From a virus, in IMG/VR virus record IMGVR_UViG_3300017598_000604, positions 1 to 40,633 of that record: a stretch of DNA of 40,633 nucleotides; one strand, written 5' to 3'. The notes beneath the pieces are model-generated. The model did not search any database. It saw only the letters and a program-made list of their open reading frames with translations, and was not told the DNA's origin. Positions 1 to 6,239 of this stretch are shown here, one piece after another (within the stretch, counting starts at the first letter, position 1; the number at the start of each line of letters is the position of its first letter). The position numbers and the translations under genes are program-made.

Positions 1-176
1 AACAACCTCCTGTTGCTCCGCCGATTGCCCCGGCCCGGGCTGCTGCACCTGCGATTCCACCCGCTGCTGCGCCCGCTGCGGTTGCAGGAGAAACGGCAAC
101 GTGTACGATTTGTAATGCCAATGTGCCTGTGGCTGAGTTTGGGGCGCATATTCAAGCGCACGCGGCACAGATGTAG
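1..176 (+). CDS. C-terminal part of a Pro/Ala-rich zinc-finger protein (5' truncated)
   Basis: The open frame starting at base 3 runs from the window edge to a TAG at 174-176 and has no start inside the window. The visible 57 residues are a proline/alanine-rich linker followed by CTICNANVPVAEFGAHIQAH, a C-x2-C ... H-x3-H arrangement typical of a small C2H2-like zinc finger near a C-terminus. Such low-complexity linkers usually tether a small nucleic-acid or protein binding finger to a larger domain, here outside the window. An arginine-rich frame over the same bases is a by-product of the high GC content. The function cannot be named. Confidence 0.6.
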   Translation, partial: QPPVAPPIAPARAAAPAIPPAAAPAAVAGETATCTICNANVPVAEFGAHIQAHAAQM

Positions 177-273
177 AACGCACAACCCAAACCGGCCAGG
201 AGTTGAAATGACCGTGTGTCCATTTAGATGCGCATCGAATGGGTAAACACAAAAGACTCCATGATTTTCATGT

Positions 274-467
274 GTCGGGAGTGGTGGAATTGGCAAGCTA
301 AAGCAGAGAAGCGGTGCGAGTCACGGACTCAAAATCCGGGGATGGTGCTTGCCATTGGTAGACACAGGATGGAACGAAAAAAACGGAGTACATCTCAACT
401 CGTAGTTCCGTAACGCTTTGTCCTACTTGAAAAGGTTGCAGGTTCGAATCCTGCCTCTCGACAACCA
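274..467 (+). tRNA. tRNA-Leu-like locus with a disrupted internal layout
   Basis: The outer parts are convincing. GTCGGGAG (274-281) pairs with CTCTCGAC (455-462). A perfect T arm (stem 438-442/450-454, loop TTCGAAT) precedes it, and ACTT-GAAA-AGGT (425-436) makes a class II variable arm. The D arm is interrupted. GTGGAATTGG (284-293) is followed by 65 bases and then a second ATTGG (354-358) continuing TAGACAC. The interrupting piece is bounded by TGGCAAGC (291-298) and its inverse GCTTGCCA (347-354), and it contains a good leucine CAA anticodon hairpin (CGGA-CTCAAAA-TCCG, 324-338). The expected anticodon-loop position (about 372-418) is some 40 bases too long. Removing both extras gives a normal class II length. 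The canonical CCA position is also slightly off. It could be an interrupted gene, a composite of two tRNAs, or a pseudogene. Confidence 0.5.
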
Positions 468-489
468 GCATTTAAGTATGGGGTGAGTC

Positions 490-1494
490 ATGCAAATGAC
501 ATGGGGAGCTTTTAAGCATTACGAGATTGAGGATATTCCGAGTGGGTATTTACGGTGGCTTGCGGAGAATTGTGATGATGATGTGATAGCGTCTGCTGCG
601 GATGAGGAGTTTCGGTTCAGGTCGGATAATAGTGAGCATTTTTGGGATGATAAACCACACAGAAAGATGACCGAAAAGGATCTTAAAGTAATTGATAAGT
701 TAGCGAGGGACACAGTGAACGAAAGGAAGGAGAAACCAATGAATGAAGATTTTGTGCCTGTGGGTCAGGGATCGACCACATCCGCACCTATTGTAACGAA
801 CAAGGAAATGGAAGCGAATCTTGAGCTTGCGAAGGCTGCGAGTGATACGAGGTTGCTTAATTTGATACAGAGTGCGTCGGTGCTTAAACAGTTGAAGCAG
901 TTTGCGCGAATTGAAACTCAGCAACAATACGATCAAGCGATTGATGCCTTTAATTCAACGAAGGAGTTGGTTAAGGATGTTGAGAAGATTAGGCATGAGT
1001 ATGTTGATTTTCCGACTTCCGTTGCTAAGTTGATTAATGGGTTTTTTAAGCCGATTCGGGATGGGATTGAATCGACGAAAGATCACCTTGGGAAGATTAT
1101 CGACGCGAAGAAGCGTGTGGATTTCGACGCAGCGAAAGCGTTAGCGAAGCAGCAAAGGGAAAAGGCTGCGGAGATAGGGGAGCCTGTTACGGTTGAGACT
1201 TCAGATGGTGTGAGGGAGATCGTGATTGGGGCGGACGTGTTGCCGCCGAATAATGTAGTGAGTAGTGCAAAGGGTGCGAAGGTGCATACACGTATAGGGA
1301 AGGAGGTGAAGATAGTCGATTTGGTAGCGTTTTTGAAAGCGTGTGTGAGTAAAGCGGAGCGGAATCAGTGGTTAGCGGAGCATGTGGAGAGTTTGGTGAC
1401 TGTGAATGAAAGTGCGCTTTTGTCGCTCATTAAAGAAGGAGGGAAGAAGAAGGTGCCGGGGGTTGAACTTGTTGAAACGAGTAGGACTGTATAA
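490..1494 (+). CDS. DUF3820-like domain fused to a phage coiled-coil protein
   Basis: This 334-residue protein has two parts. Residues 3-45 contain TWGAFKHYEIEDIPSGYLRW, which matches the DUF3820 pattern common in phage replication and recombination regions. From about residue 84 a long helical, lysine/glutamate-rich segment with coiled-coil character (roughly 100-220) leads to a C-terminal module with VHTRIGKEVKIVDL and a final VPGVELVE stretch, an arrangement I associate with phage early proteins of unknown role. Methionine 84 is preceded by a very strong SD, so a shorter 251-residue product starting at 739 is likely made as well. It is the first protein gene after the tRNA-like locus and is followed two bases later by the next gene. 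A DNA-metabolism role is inferred from family and neighbours only. Confidence 0.75.
   Translation: MQMTWGAFKHYEIEDIPSGYLRWLAENCDDDVIASAADEEFRFRSDNSEHFWDDKPHRKMTEKDLKVIDKLARDTVNERKEKPMNEDFVPVGQGSTTSAPIVTNKEMEANLELAKAASDTRLLNLIQSASVLKQLKQFARIETQQQYDQAIDAFNSTKELVKDVEKIRHEYVDFPTSVAKLINGFFKPIRDGIESTKDHLGKIIDAKKRVDFDAAKALAKQQREKAAEIGEPVTVETSDGVREIVIGADVLPPNNVVSSAKGAKVHTRIGKEVKIVDLVAFLKACVSKAERNQWLAEHVESLVTVNESALLSLIKEGGKKKVPGVELVETSRTV
723..741 (+). promoter_or_regulatory. Internal ribosome binding site and second start inside the DUF3820 fusion gene
   Basis: AAGGAAGGAG at 723-732 lies a normal distance before an in-frame ATG at 739. The resulting product would begin MNEDFVPVGQ and consist of only the coiled-coil and C-terminal parts. 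By comparison the upstream start at 490 has a weaker site (GGGGTGAG). The fusion may therefore be a two-product gene. Confidence 0.5.
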
Positions 1495-1496
1495 AC

Positions 1497-1679
1497 ATGA
1501 AAAGACAAAAGAAGAAGCTGAAGAAGAAACGTGTGATTCAACCTATTATTGAATGTCCTAATTGTCACGAGAGAATCGAACAAGGCCATTTTGTACCAGC
1601 AAGTTTTGGCGATGAAGGATTTTTTATCTGTGAACCACAAACGAAAACAGAGCAAAGAAGGAGAAACGAAAATGAATAA
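1497..1679 (+). CDS. Small basic zinc-ribbon protein
   Basis: This 60-residue protein has a lysine/arginine-rich N-terminus followed by CPNCHERIEQGHFVPASF and a later single cysteine (FFIC), suggesting a small or partial zinc ribbon with a nucleic-acid-binding tail. It starts two bases after the preceding stop without a strong SD, so it is probably translationally coupled. Its 3' end overlaps the next gene's start (ATGAATAA). Codon use is more A/T-rich than the flanking G-ending genes. No family is recognised. Confidence 0.55.
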   Translation: MKRQKKKLKKKRVIQPIIECPNCHERIEQGHFVPASFGDEGFFICEPQTKTEQRRRNENE

Positions 1680-1974
1680 GGACAAAAGATTAAGATTAGC
1701 ATCAGTTATGTTAGAAGTTGACACTTGTAAACATTGTGCTGGAAATATCTATTCTGATACTTTTGGAAATGACAAGGGTTATACTCTGGAAGAAATAGCA
1801 GAACAATTTTGTAAGGTTGTTATACCGGAGCTTGAGCGTAAATTTGATTCCGGGGGATATGCTTGTTCTTACCAGTGCCCTTGTAATCAATTAGGTCCAA
1901 AGGGAGCTATTGGAAGACTTCAAGACTTTATAAAAAAGGAGAAAAAAGATGACACAGAAAAAGACAAAGGATAG
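1672..1974 (+). CDS. Hypothetical cysteine-rich early protein
   Basis: I place the start at the ATG preceded by AAGAAGGAGAAACGAAA, a clear SD. The frame stays open further upstream, but that extension only overlaps the previous gene. The 100-residue product contains two cysteine pairs (CKHC near residue 17; CSYQCPC near residue 69), compatible with a zinc-binding fold, and a lysine-rich tail. It overlaps both neighbours by a few bases, as in a tight operon. No family is recognised. Confidence 0.7.
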   Translation: MNKDKRLRLASVMLEVDTCKHCAGNIYSDTFGNDKGYTLEEIAEQFCKVVIPELERKFDSGGYACSYQCPCNQLGPKGAIGRLQDFIKKEKKDDTEKDKG

Positions 1975-2326
1975 TGTGGTGAGTGTGGTGGAGTTCTCAA
2001 TTGTGGATGATATTCCTGTCCCTGATGTTTCGAGGGGGCGCGGGAAATATCCGTTTGAGCAATTGATACAGGGGCAGAGTTTTTTGGTTGCGTGTGCGTC
2101 GAAGGATGCGAAGAAGATGAAAGCGAATCTTGCCAGTGCTGCGAGGCGGGTGAAGGAGAGTACCGGGGCTGAGTTTTTGGTTCTTTATAGGCCGGAGGAA
2201 AAAGGGTTGAGGTGTTGGTGTGTGAAGGGGAAGGAGGAGCCGGTTGATGTACCACCGGAGGATAATACGGATACCTCAACTCCGGCGGTAAGTGACGATT
2301 TCGTGCCTGTTGCGCAGGTGCAGTAG
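1949..2326 (+). CDS. Phage-conserved early protein with a YPFEQL...SFLVAC module
   Basis: The 125-residue protein begins after AAAAAGGAGAAAAAAG, a strong SD. Its core (residues 33-91) has KYPFEQLIQGQSFLVA, then a basic helix, then a strand-rich LRCWCVKG end. This order resembles a widespread small phage family of unknown role with a YPF...L...G.SF..P opening and a VWR-like close. The C-terminal tail ends DDFVPVAQVQ. DFVPV also occurs at the internal start of the 490-1494 gene and, as DFTPV, at the N-terminus of the large virion protein at 11095-13428, which may reflect a shared interaction peptide. Confidence 0.7.
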   Translation: MTQKKTKDSVVSVVEFSIVDDIPVPDVSRGRGKYPFEQLIQGQSFLVACASKDAKKMKANLASAARRVKESTGAEFLVLYRPEEKGLRCWCVKGKEEPVDVPPEDNTDTSTPAVSDDFVPVAQVQ

Positions 2327-2328
2327 TT

Positions 2329-2454
2329 ATGGCTGAATGGGGGGTGATCTTCGGGTTGCCTCCTTTTTTGTTGGTAATAAACTGGTTGTTACGCGAGATA
2401 GGCAAGGTGCTCGTGAGCTTAATGTTGGAGGTCTCTTATGGAAATAGCAGATAA
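2329..2454 (+). CDS. Small single-pass membrane protein
   Basis: A 41-residue frame starts at an ATG two bases after the preceding stop and overlaps the first 17 bases of the next gene. Residues 5-22 (GVIFGLPPFLLVINWLLR) form a convincing transmembrane segment followed by positive charge. The SD is weak (CAGGTG), so expression probably depends on coupling. Without it the 110 bases here would be an unusually long gap for this operon. It might be a lysis accessory or membrane anchor, but nothing beyond hydrophobicity supports a role. Confidence 0.45.
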   Translation: MAEWGVIFGLPPFLLVINWLLREIGKVLVSLMLEVSYGNSR

Positions 2455-2695
2455 AATAGCAGAAGATTTATTTACGAGCGGTTTTGGTACTAAGGCATCG
2501 AGACTAGTGTTAATGAGTGATGGGTCATACGGTCCTGGTTGGAGCAAACAAGCTGTTATAAAAATAATAGAGGGCCATCTTCAACCCGCCGTTGAAGCGG
2601 ATTATTGCCAATGCAGCTTTAGAAAAACGCCGGAAGCTGCGGTTTCGTGTAAGTGTCTTGAATGTGGTAAATCGATACGCATTGCTTATAACTAA
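2438..2695 (+). CDS. Hypothetical protein with a C-terminal cysteine cluster
   Basis: The 85-residue product starts after TTGGAGGTCTCTT, a good SD. The N-terminal 55 residues look globular. The C-terminal third carries CQC and CKCLEC groups spaced like a small zinc ribbon. Base composition is closer to A/T-balanced than in the strongly G-ending neighbours, so it may be a recent small acquisition. No family is recognised. Confidence 0.65.
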   Translation: MEIADKIAEDLFTSGFGTKASRLVLMSDGSYGPGWSKQAVIKIIEGHLQPAVEADYCQCSFRKTPEAAVSCKCLECGKSIRIAYN

Positions 2696-2716
2696 CCGTT
2701 ATTTTGACTGGAGAAC

Positions 2717-2893
2717 ATGAAAAAACCATCTTTTTATATTCGTTGCCACCGACAACCTACAACAATCGGACCTTCGCAGAATATTGCTGTGTGTATGGTT
2801 GAGGAGTGTTATTGTGAGGTGTTTGAGGAGAGGGTGAGGGAGATTCGAGGATGGTTGGGAAAGGAGAGAGAAGATGGGGAGATTGAAGATTAA
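2717..2893 (+). CDS. Short hypothetical protein, charged C-terminus
   Basis: A 58-residue frame is preceded by GACTGGAGAAC, a good SD, and closes the gap between its neighbours. It overlaps the peptidase gene that follows by 20 bases. The product starts MKKPSFYIRC, has a CMVEECYC cysteine group in the middle, and ends in an acidic/basic helix. Its purine-rich second half matches the local coding style. Function unknown. Confidence 0.6.
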   Translation: MKKPSFYIRCHRQPTTIGPSQNIAVCMVEECYCEVFEERVREIRGWLGKEREDGEIED

Positions 2894-3206
2894 AAAAGGA
2901 GTGAGTATTGTGGGGTTGCAGCTTGAGATGAGGTCGGTGTTGATTGCTGCGGGTGGGATATGGAAGGGGTATGGGTTTGATCTTGTGGTAACGAGCGGGC
3001 TTGATGGGGAACATAGCGTGGGGAGTTATCATTATTACGGGCTTGCGGTTGATTTGCGCACGAGGTATTTCAGGTCATTGAGGGATGTGAGGGATGCGGG
3101 GGATCAATTGCAGAAGAAATTATTCGTTATGGAGCCGACGAGAGACTACGTAGTGGTCGTGGAGAAGGATCACATGCATGTTCATTGTAGGAAGGTTATC
3201 AGATGA
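2874..3206 (+). CDS. M15-like zinc peptidase, candidate endolysin
   Basis: The 110-residue protein carries the zinc-site pattern of small phage M15/VanY-type peptidases. SGLDGEHSVGSYHYYGLAVD (residues 41-60) supplies His53 and Asp60, and KDHMHVHC (98-105) supplies the C-terminal histidines. Known relatives cleave peptide cross-links in peptidoglycan, and compact single-domain versions act as endolysins. There is no signal peptide, so release would need a holin; a holin-like gene lies at 31444-31653 on the other strand. The ATG at 2874 has a good SD (GGAAAGGAG). The stop overlaps the next start. The fold assignment is fairly secure, the lysis role is inference. Confidence 0.75.
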   Translation: MGRLKIKKGVSIVGLQLEMRSVLIAAGGIWKGYGFDLVVTSGLDGEHSVGSYHYYGLAVDLRTRYFRSLRDVRDAGDQLQKKLFVMEPTRDYVVVVEKDHMHVHCRKVIR

Positions 3207-3865
3207 CGCGGGGGGTTTATACACACGTGCCGAGTGAGGGGCCGAAGAATGCAAAAATAATTCTGCATTTATGTGCTGACGTTGGAACGGACTCAAAACC
3301 TTATAAAGACATGGGGTATGATGTTCGTTTGATTGGTAGTGATATGGGTGTCGAAAATTATAGCCCCCTTGATAATGTTAATGTGTATGGGATTATTGCA
3401 AATCCTGTCTGCACTGAATTTAGCGTTGCTCAAGGTTTTGATAAATTCTGTAACTATGAAGAAGGCTTATTTCTTGTTCGTGAATGTCTTCGTATTATTG
3501 TTGCCTGTTCCCCTAAATTTTGGGTAATTGAAAACCCTGCTTCCGGGCGATTAAAGAAAGTTATTGGCGCGCCTCAAATGACATACGAACCTTGGGAATT
3601 TGGTAGCCCCTGGACAAAGAAAACTGGTTTATGGGGTATCTTTAACAAGCCGAAAAAAGTATACACAAAATGGGAAGATGTACCGAAAAACTCAAAACTT
3701 TATATAAGACCAAAGCGACCAAAACCATCGATAGCTTTTTTACACAAAAGCGCGCAGAATGACATTGAAGAATTTTCTTGTTTTCCGCAGGCCGTTAACG
3801 ATATGTCTTTTCGTTCGTTTTGTCCTCAAACATTTGCTTGGGCTTTTTTTATGGTGAATCAATGA
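3203..3865 (+). CDS. C5-cytosine DNA methyltransferase-like protein with a borrowed leader
   Basis: This 220-residue protein contains LHLCADVGTD (about 21-30) as a cofactor-binding motif I equivalent, NPVCTEFS (67-74) with a catalytic cysteine at 70, and ENP at 110-112. These match a compact phage class of cytosine-C5 methylases that use S-adenosylmethionine. The target-recognition region is short, so specificity cannot be read. The first 20 residues (GVYTHVPSEGPKNAK) nearly duplicate the start of the next gene's product, although the DNA has diverged at synonymous positions. The rest has codon use unlike its neighbours. This suggests the methylase body was inserted after the leader of the polymerase gene. 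Likely role: protecting phage DNA from host restriction. Confidence 0.75.
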   Translation: MTRGVYTHVPSEGPKNAKIILHLCADVGTDSKPYKDMGYDVRLIGSDMGVENYSPLDNVNVYGIIANPVCTEFSVAQGFDKFCNYEEGLFLVRECLRIIVACSPKFWVIENPASGRLKKVIGAPQMTYEPWEFGSPWTKKTGLWGIFNKPKKVYTKWEDVPKNSKLYIRPKRPKPSIAFLHKSAQNDIEEFSCFPQAVNDMSFRSFCPQTFAWAFFMVNQ

Positions 3866-5718
3866 AAGGTGTATATACACACGTTCCAAGCGAAGGGCCG
3901 AAGGATGCGAAGATTGTACTTCTCGGTGAGAGCGCGTGGATCAACGAAGTAGAAGCGGGGAGGCCGTTTGCGGGGCAGAGTGGGAATTTGCTAAAGATGT
4001 GGTGGAGTCCGTTGGGGATTAAGCGTACTGAGATGCGGTTGATGAACCTTTTTTCTTATAGGCCGCCTACACGTGAGATAGGTAGTGTGCCTGCGGAGAA
4101 GATAATTAAGGCGATTGAGGGGATTCACGCGAGGATTGCGCAGTTAAAAGATCCGCATGTGATTGTGCCGTGTGGGAATTATGCCACCTTCGCTCTCACT
4201 GGAAAGGGAAAGGTAAAGGCGCAGATTCGGAATGCGTTTGGGCAATTTACGGAGAGTGCGAGTGAAGCGGAGAAGAAAGCGGGGATTACTCAGTTGCGCG
4301 GATCGATATATAAGTATCGAGATTTGAATGGGCGTATCGTGAAAGTGATTCCGACGATTCATCCTGCTGGTGTGTTGCAAATGCCGAAGTGGGGGAAGCG
4401 AAGTATTGCGGATTGGGGGAGAATTGCGAGGGAGAGTAAGTTTCGGGAGGTAAGGGAGCCTGCGCGAGAGCATATTATTAATCCAAGTGAAGATGATATA
4501 CTGCGATTTTACTCTCAAGCGGAAGTGCATAATGAGAATGCGCAAATGAGCATAGATATAGAAACGTGGAGGAATACTTTGAGTTGTGTGGGGTTTGCGG
4601 TGAGTCCGACCTTGAGTATTACTATTCCTTGTACCGAGAAGGATAGGGGGAATTTGGGGTGGATTAATGCGCTTTGTCAAAGTGCGTGTCAGAAAGTATT
4701 GTGTAATGGGAGTTATGATGCGTATTGGCTGAATGCGTATGGGATTGGGATTAGGAACTATCTGTGGGATGTGCAGAGTATGCATCATGCGATTGATCCT
4801 GCGGAATCTCATTCGTTGGATTTTCTTGCGAGTATATATGCGGATTTCTATTGTTATTGGAAAGATGAAGCAAAAGAAGCGGAGGAGATTATTAAGTATG
4901 CGAAGGATTTGGACTCCTTGTATGTATATAATGGGCTTGATTGTTGTTATACGAGGGAGTTGGTTGATAAGTTGGATGTCGAATTAGTACGAGAGGGGAT
5001 GAAGGATTTTTACTTTCGGCATTATCAAGCGATGTTTGGGCCATTGATTTGGACGATGAGGCATGGGATTCGGGTTGATGTAGGAGAACAGAAGAAGATT
5101 GCGAAGCAGTTGAAGGGGGAATTGAAGGGGTTGCATGGGAAGTTGAATGAGTTAGCGGGGGAGGAATTGTTTGCTGTGGAGGAGAAGACTGCGTTGAGGG
5201 AGCCTACAGAAGGGGAATGGTTCGAGTTATTAAAAGGTGCGCCACCTCCGGTAGAAATACCGAAAGCGAAATACATCTCTCGTGAGGCTCGTGAGTTATT
5301 TAAAGAAAACGGTTTGACTTATATGATGAGTGGGAAGAATGCGGGGAAGATACGGTATAAAGTGAGTAAGACAAAGAAGGATTTCAGCAAGGATAAATTA
5401 TTGGAGTTCTTTTATGGAACGTTGGGGTTGCCGAAGCAATTCGAGATGCGGAAGGGGGTTAGCGGGAAGAAGCGAACGATCAGCTTGAATGAGGCTGCGT
5501 TGAGAAAATTGATGGCGAAGAGCCCGAAAGCGGTTGAGCCTGGGGGGTTGTTGCTAAGTTACAGGGAGAAGAAGAAGGAGTTGGATTATCTCAGGGGGAG
5601 TTGGGATAAGGATGGAAGAATAAGGTGTAGCTATAAGATGAATACGAGGGCGGGCCGACTTTCATCAGCGAAGAATCCTATGCGGAAGGGGTATAATTTA
5701 CAAAATTTAAAGAGGTGA
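3862..5718 (+). CDS. Uracil-DNA glycosylase-like / 3'-5' exonuclease / family A polymerase N-terminal part
   Basis: This 618-residue product has three regions. Residues 18-190 form a family 4-like uracil-DNA-glycosylase fold (GRPFAGQSGNLL at 33-44, HPAGVL at 167-172). Residues 225-365 are a proofreading exonuclease with DIE (Asp232, Glu234), NGSYD (Asp286) and YNGLD (Tyr356, Asp360). Residues 385-618 are the thumb and early palm of a family A polymerase, ending with TRAGRLSS and NLQNLKR. UDG-like domains fused to polymerase occur in SPO1-type phages. The protein stops exactly where motif A should follow, and motifs A, B and C are encoded at 7045-7881. I start at the ATG overlapping the methylase stop, because its product begins with the duplicated leader; an upstream in-frame start lies inside the methylase gene. 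Confidence 0.85.
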   Translation: MKGVYTHVPSEGPKDAKIVLLGESAWINEVEAGRPFAGQSGNLLKMWWSPLGIKRTEMRLMNLFSYRPPTREIGSVPAEKIIKAIEGIHARIAQLKDPHVIVPCGNYATFALTGKGKVKAQIRNAFGQFTESASEAEKKAGITQLRGSIYKYRDLNGRIVKVIPTIHPAGVLQMPKWGKRSIADWGRIARESKFREVREPAREHIINPSEDDILRFYSQAEVHNENAQMSIDIETWRNTLSCVGFAVSPTLSITIPCTEKDRGNLGWINALCQSACQKVLCNGSYDAYWLNAYGIGIRNYLWDVQSMHHAIDPAESHSLDFLASIYADFYCYWKDEAKEAEEIIKYAKDLDSLYVYNGLDCCYTRELVDKLDVELVREGMKDFYFRHYQAMFGPLIWTMRHGIRVDVGEQKKIAKQLKGELKGLHGKLNELAGEELFAVEEKTALREPTEGEWFELLKGAPPPVEIPKAKYISREARELFKENGLTYMMSGKNAGKIRYKVSKTKKDFSKDKLLEFFYGTLGLPKQFEMRKGVSGKKRTISLNEAALRKLMAKSPKAVEPGGLLLSYREKKKELDYLRGSWDKDGRIRCSYKMNTRAGRLSSAKNPMRKGYNLQNLKR

Positions 5719-5719
5719 A

Positions 5720-5764
5720 TTCATTTTAGTTACGTTAATTTGCGTTAACTTGCATTAAATTAAA
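5720..5764 (+). repeat. TTNNN pentanucleotide array, block A
   Basis: Immediately after the polymerase N-terminal stop, nine consecutive five-base units all begin with TT (for example TTACG, TTAAT, TTGCG, TTAAC, TTGCA). The remaining three positions vary, so this is a degenerate five-base period, not a simple copy. It ends just before the SD of the 80-residue gene. Confidence 0.75.
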
Positions 5765-5789
5765 CCATTAAATGAAAGGAGGATCAAAA

Positions 5790-6032
5790 ATGAAATACGA
5801 AAAACAATTAAAATCGAACGCAGAAATGGCTGCGGAAATTATGGGGGATTATTTAAAAGGGAAAAAAGTAAAGCCGGAGAAAGTGAAGCTTTCATCCGTT
5901 GCTGTAACGCAGTATCAAAGGTTCATGGCAACGAAAGGAGTGTTTGCTCATCTTGGGTTTAGTATTGCGAGATCAATAGCGAAGGATCGAGAGGAGTTAA
6001 AGGGAATGGTGGAACAACCGAAGTTACCATAA
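5790..6032 (+). CDS. Small helical basic protein inside the split polymerase
   Basis: I choose the second of two in-frame ATGs because AAAGGAGGATCAAAA stands directly before it. The 80-residue product is lysine/glutamate-rich and mostly helical, with no recognised motif. It is flanked on both sides by TTNNN arrays and uses A-ending codons, unlike the G-ending polymerase halves. It therefore looks like part of an inserted cassette. It could be an array-binding protein, but that rests on position alone. Confidence 0.7.
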   Translation: MKYEKQLKSNAEMAAEIMGDYLKGKKVKPEKVKLSSVAVTQYQRFMATKGVFAHLGFSIARSIAKDREELKGMVEQPKLP

Positions 6033-6033
6033 A

Positions 6034-6128
6034 TTGGTTTTTATTGCGTTGTGTTAAGTTCAGTCCGATTCAGCTATTTTGTGTTGCGTTCGTTTGCGTT
6101 TTGTTAAACTCTATTACTTTAAATTTAT
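6034..6128 (+). repeat. TTNNN pentanucleotide array, block B
   Basis: Starting one base after the stop of the 80-residue gene, 16 of 19 consecutive five-base units begin with TT. The exceptions, at 6064, 6074 and 6109, keep the register. Many units end in G (TTGCG, TTGTG, TTAAG, TTCAG), so GTTNN describes the pattern as well. The block is separated from block C by about 19 bases containing an A run and a phase shift. Confidence 0.75.
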
Positions 6129-6147
6129 TAAACAAAAAAGGATCTTT

Positions 6148-6222
6148 TTAATTTAAGTTGCTTTGGGTTGAGTTGATTTCCATTAGTTTGATTTGTGTTC
6201 CGTTGAATTAAGTTAAATTAAA
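6148..6222 (+). repeat. TTNNN pentanucleotide array, block C
   Basis: Fifteen of fifteen consecutive five-base units begin with TT (such as TTAAG, TTGCT, TTGGG, TTGAG, TTGAT). The series ends in two TTAAA units directly before the SD (AAAGGAGGAGAACC) of the RAMP-like gene, as block A also does before its gene. The sequence lacks dyad symmetry, has no spacer-repeat structure, and is not a multiple-of-three coding repeat. Confidence 0.8.
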
Positions 6223-6239
6223 AACAAAGGAGGAGAACC

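Noticed and set aside
13-246. 77-residue arginine-rich plus-strand frame
   Set aside because: Another frame over the same bases ends a protein with a clear zinc finger, so this one is a shadow.
1920-2405. 161-residue minus-strand frame rich in Pro, Ser and His
   Set aside because: It opposes a well-supported gene with a strong SD; the composition is typical of an antisense reading of GAG/GGA-rich DNA.
4144-4812. 222-residue open frame on the minus strand
   Set aside because: It lies antisense to the exonuclease part of the polymerase gene, is rich in Arg, Ile and Pro from the purine skew of the sense strand, and has no ribosome site.
6158-6211. 17-residue hydrophobic leader peptide from a TTG in block C
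   Set aside because: It has no SD, and its hydrophobic composition is a by-product of the TT-rich periodic sequence.
6034-6222. CRISPR array
   Set aside because: There are no repeats of 20 or more bases and no spacers; the periodicity is five bases with only the TT fixed.
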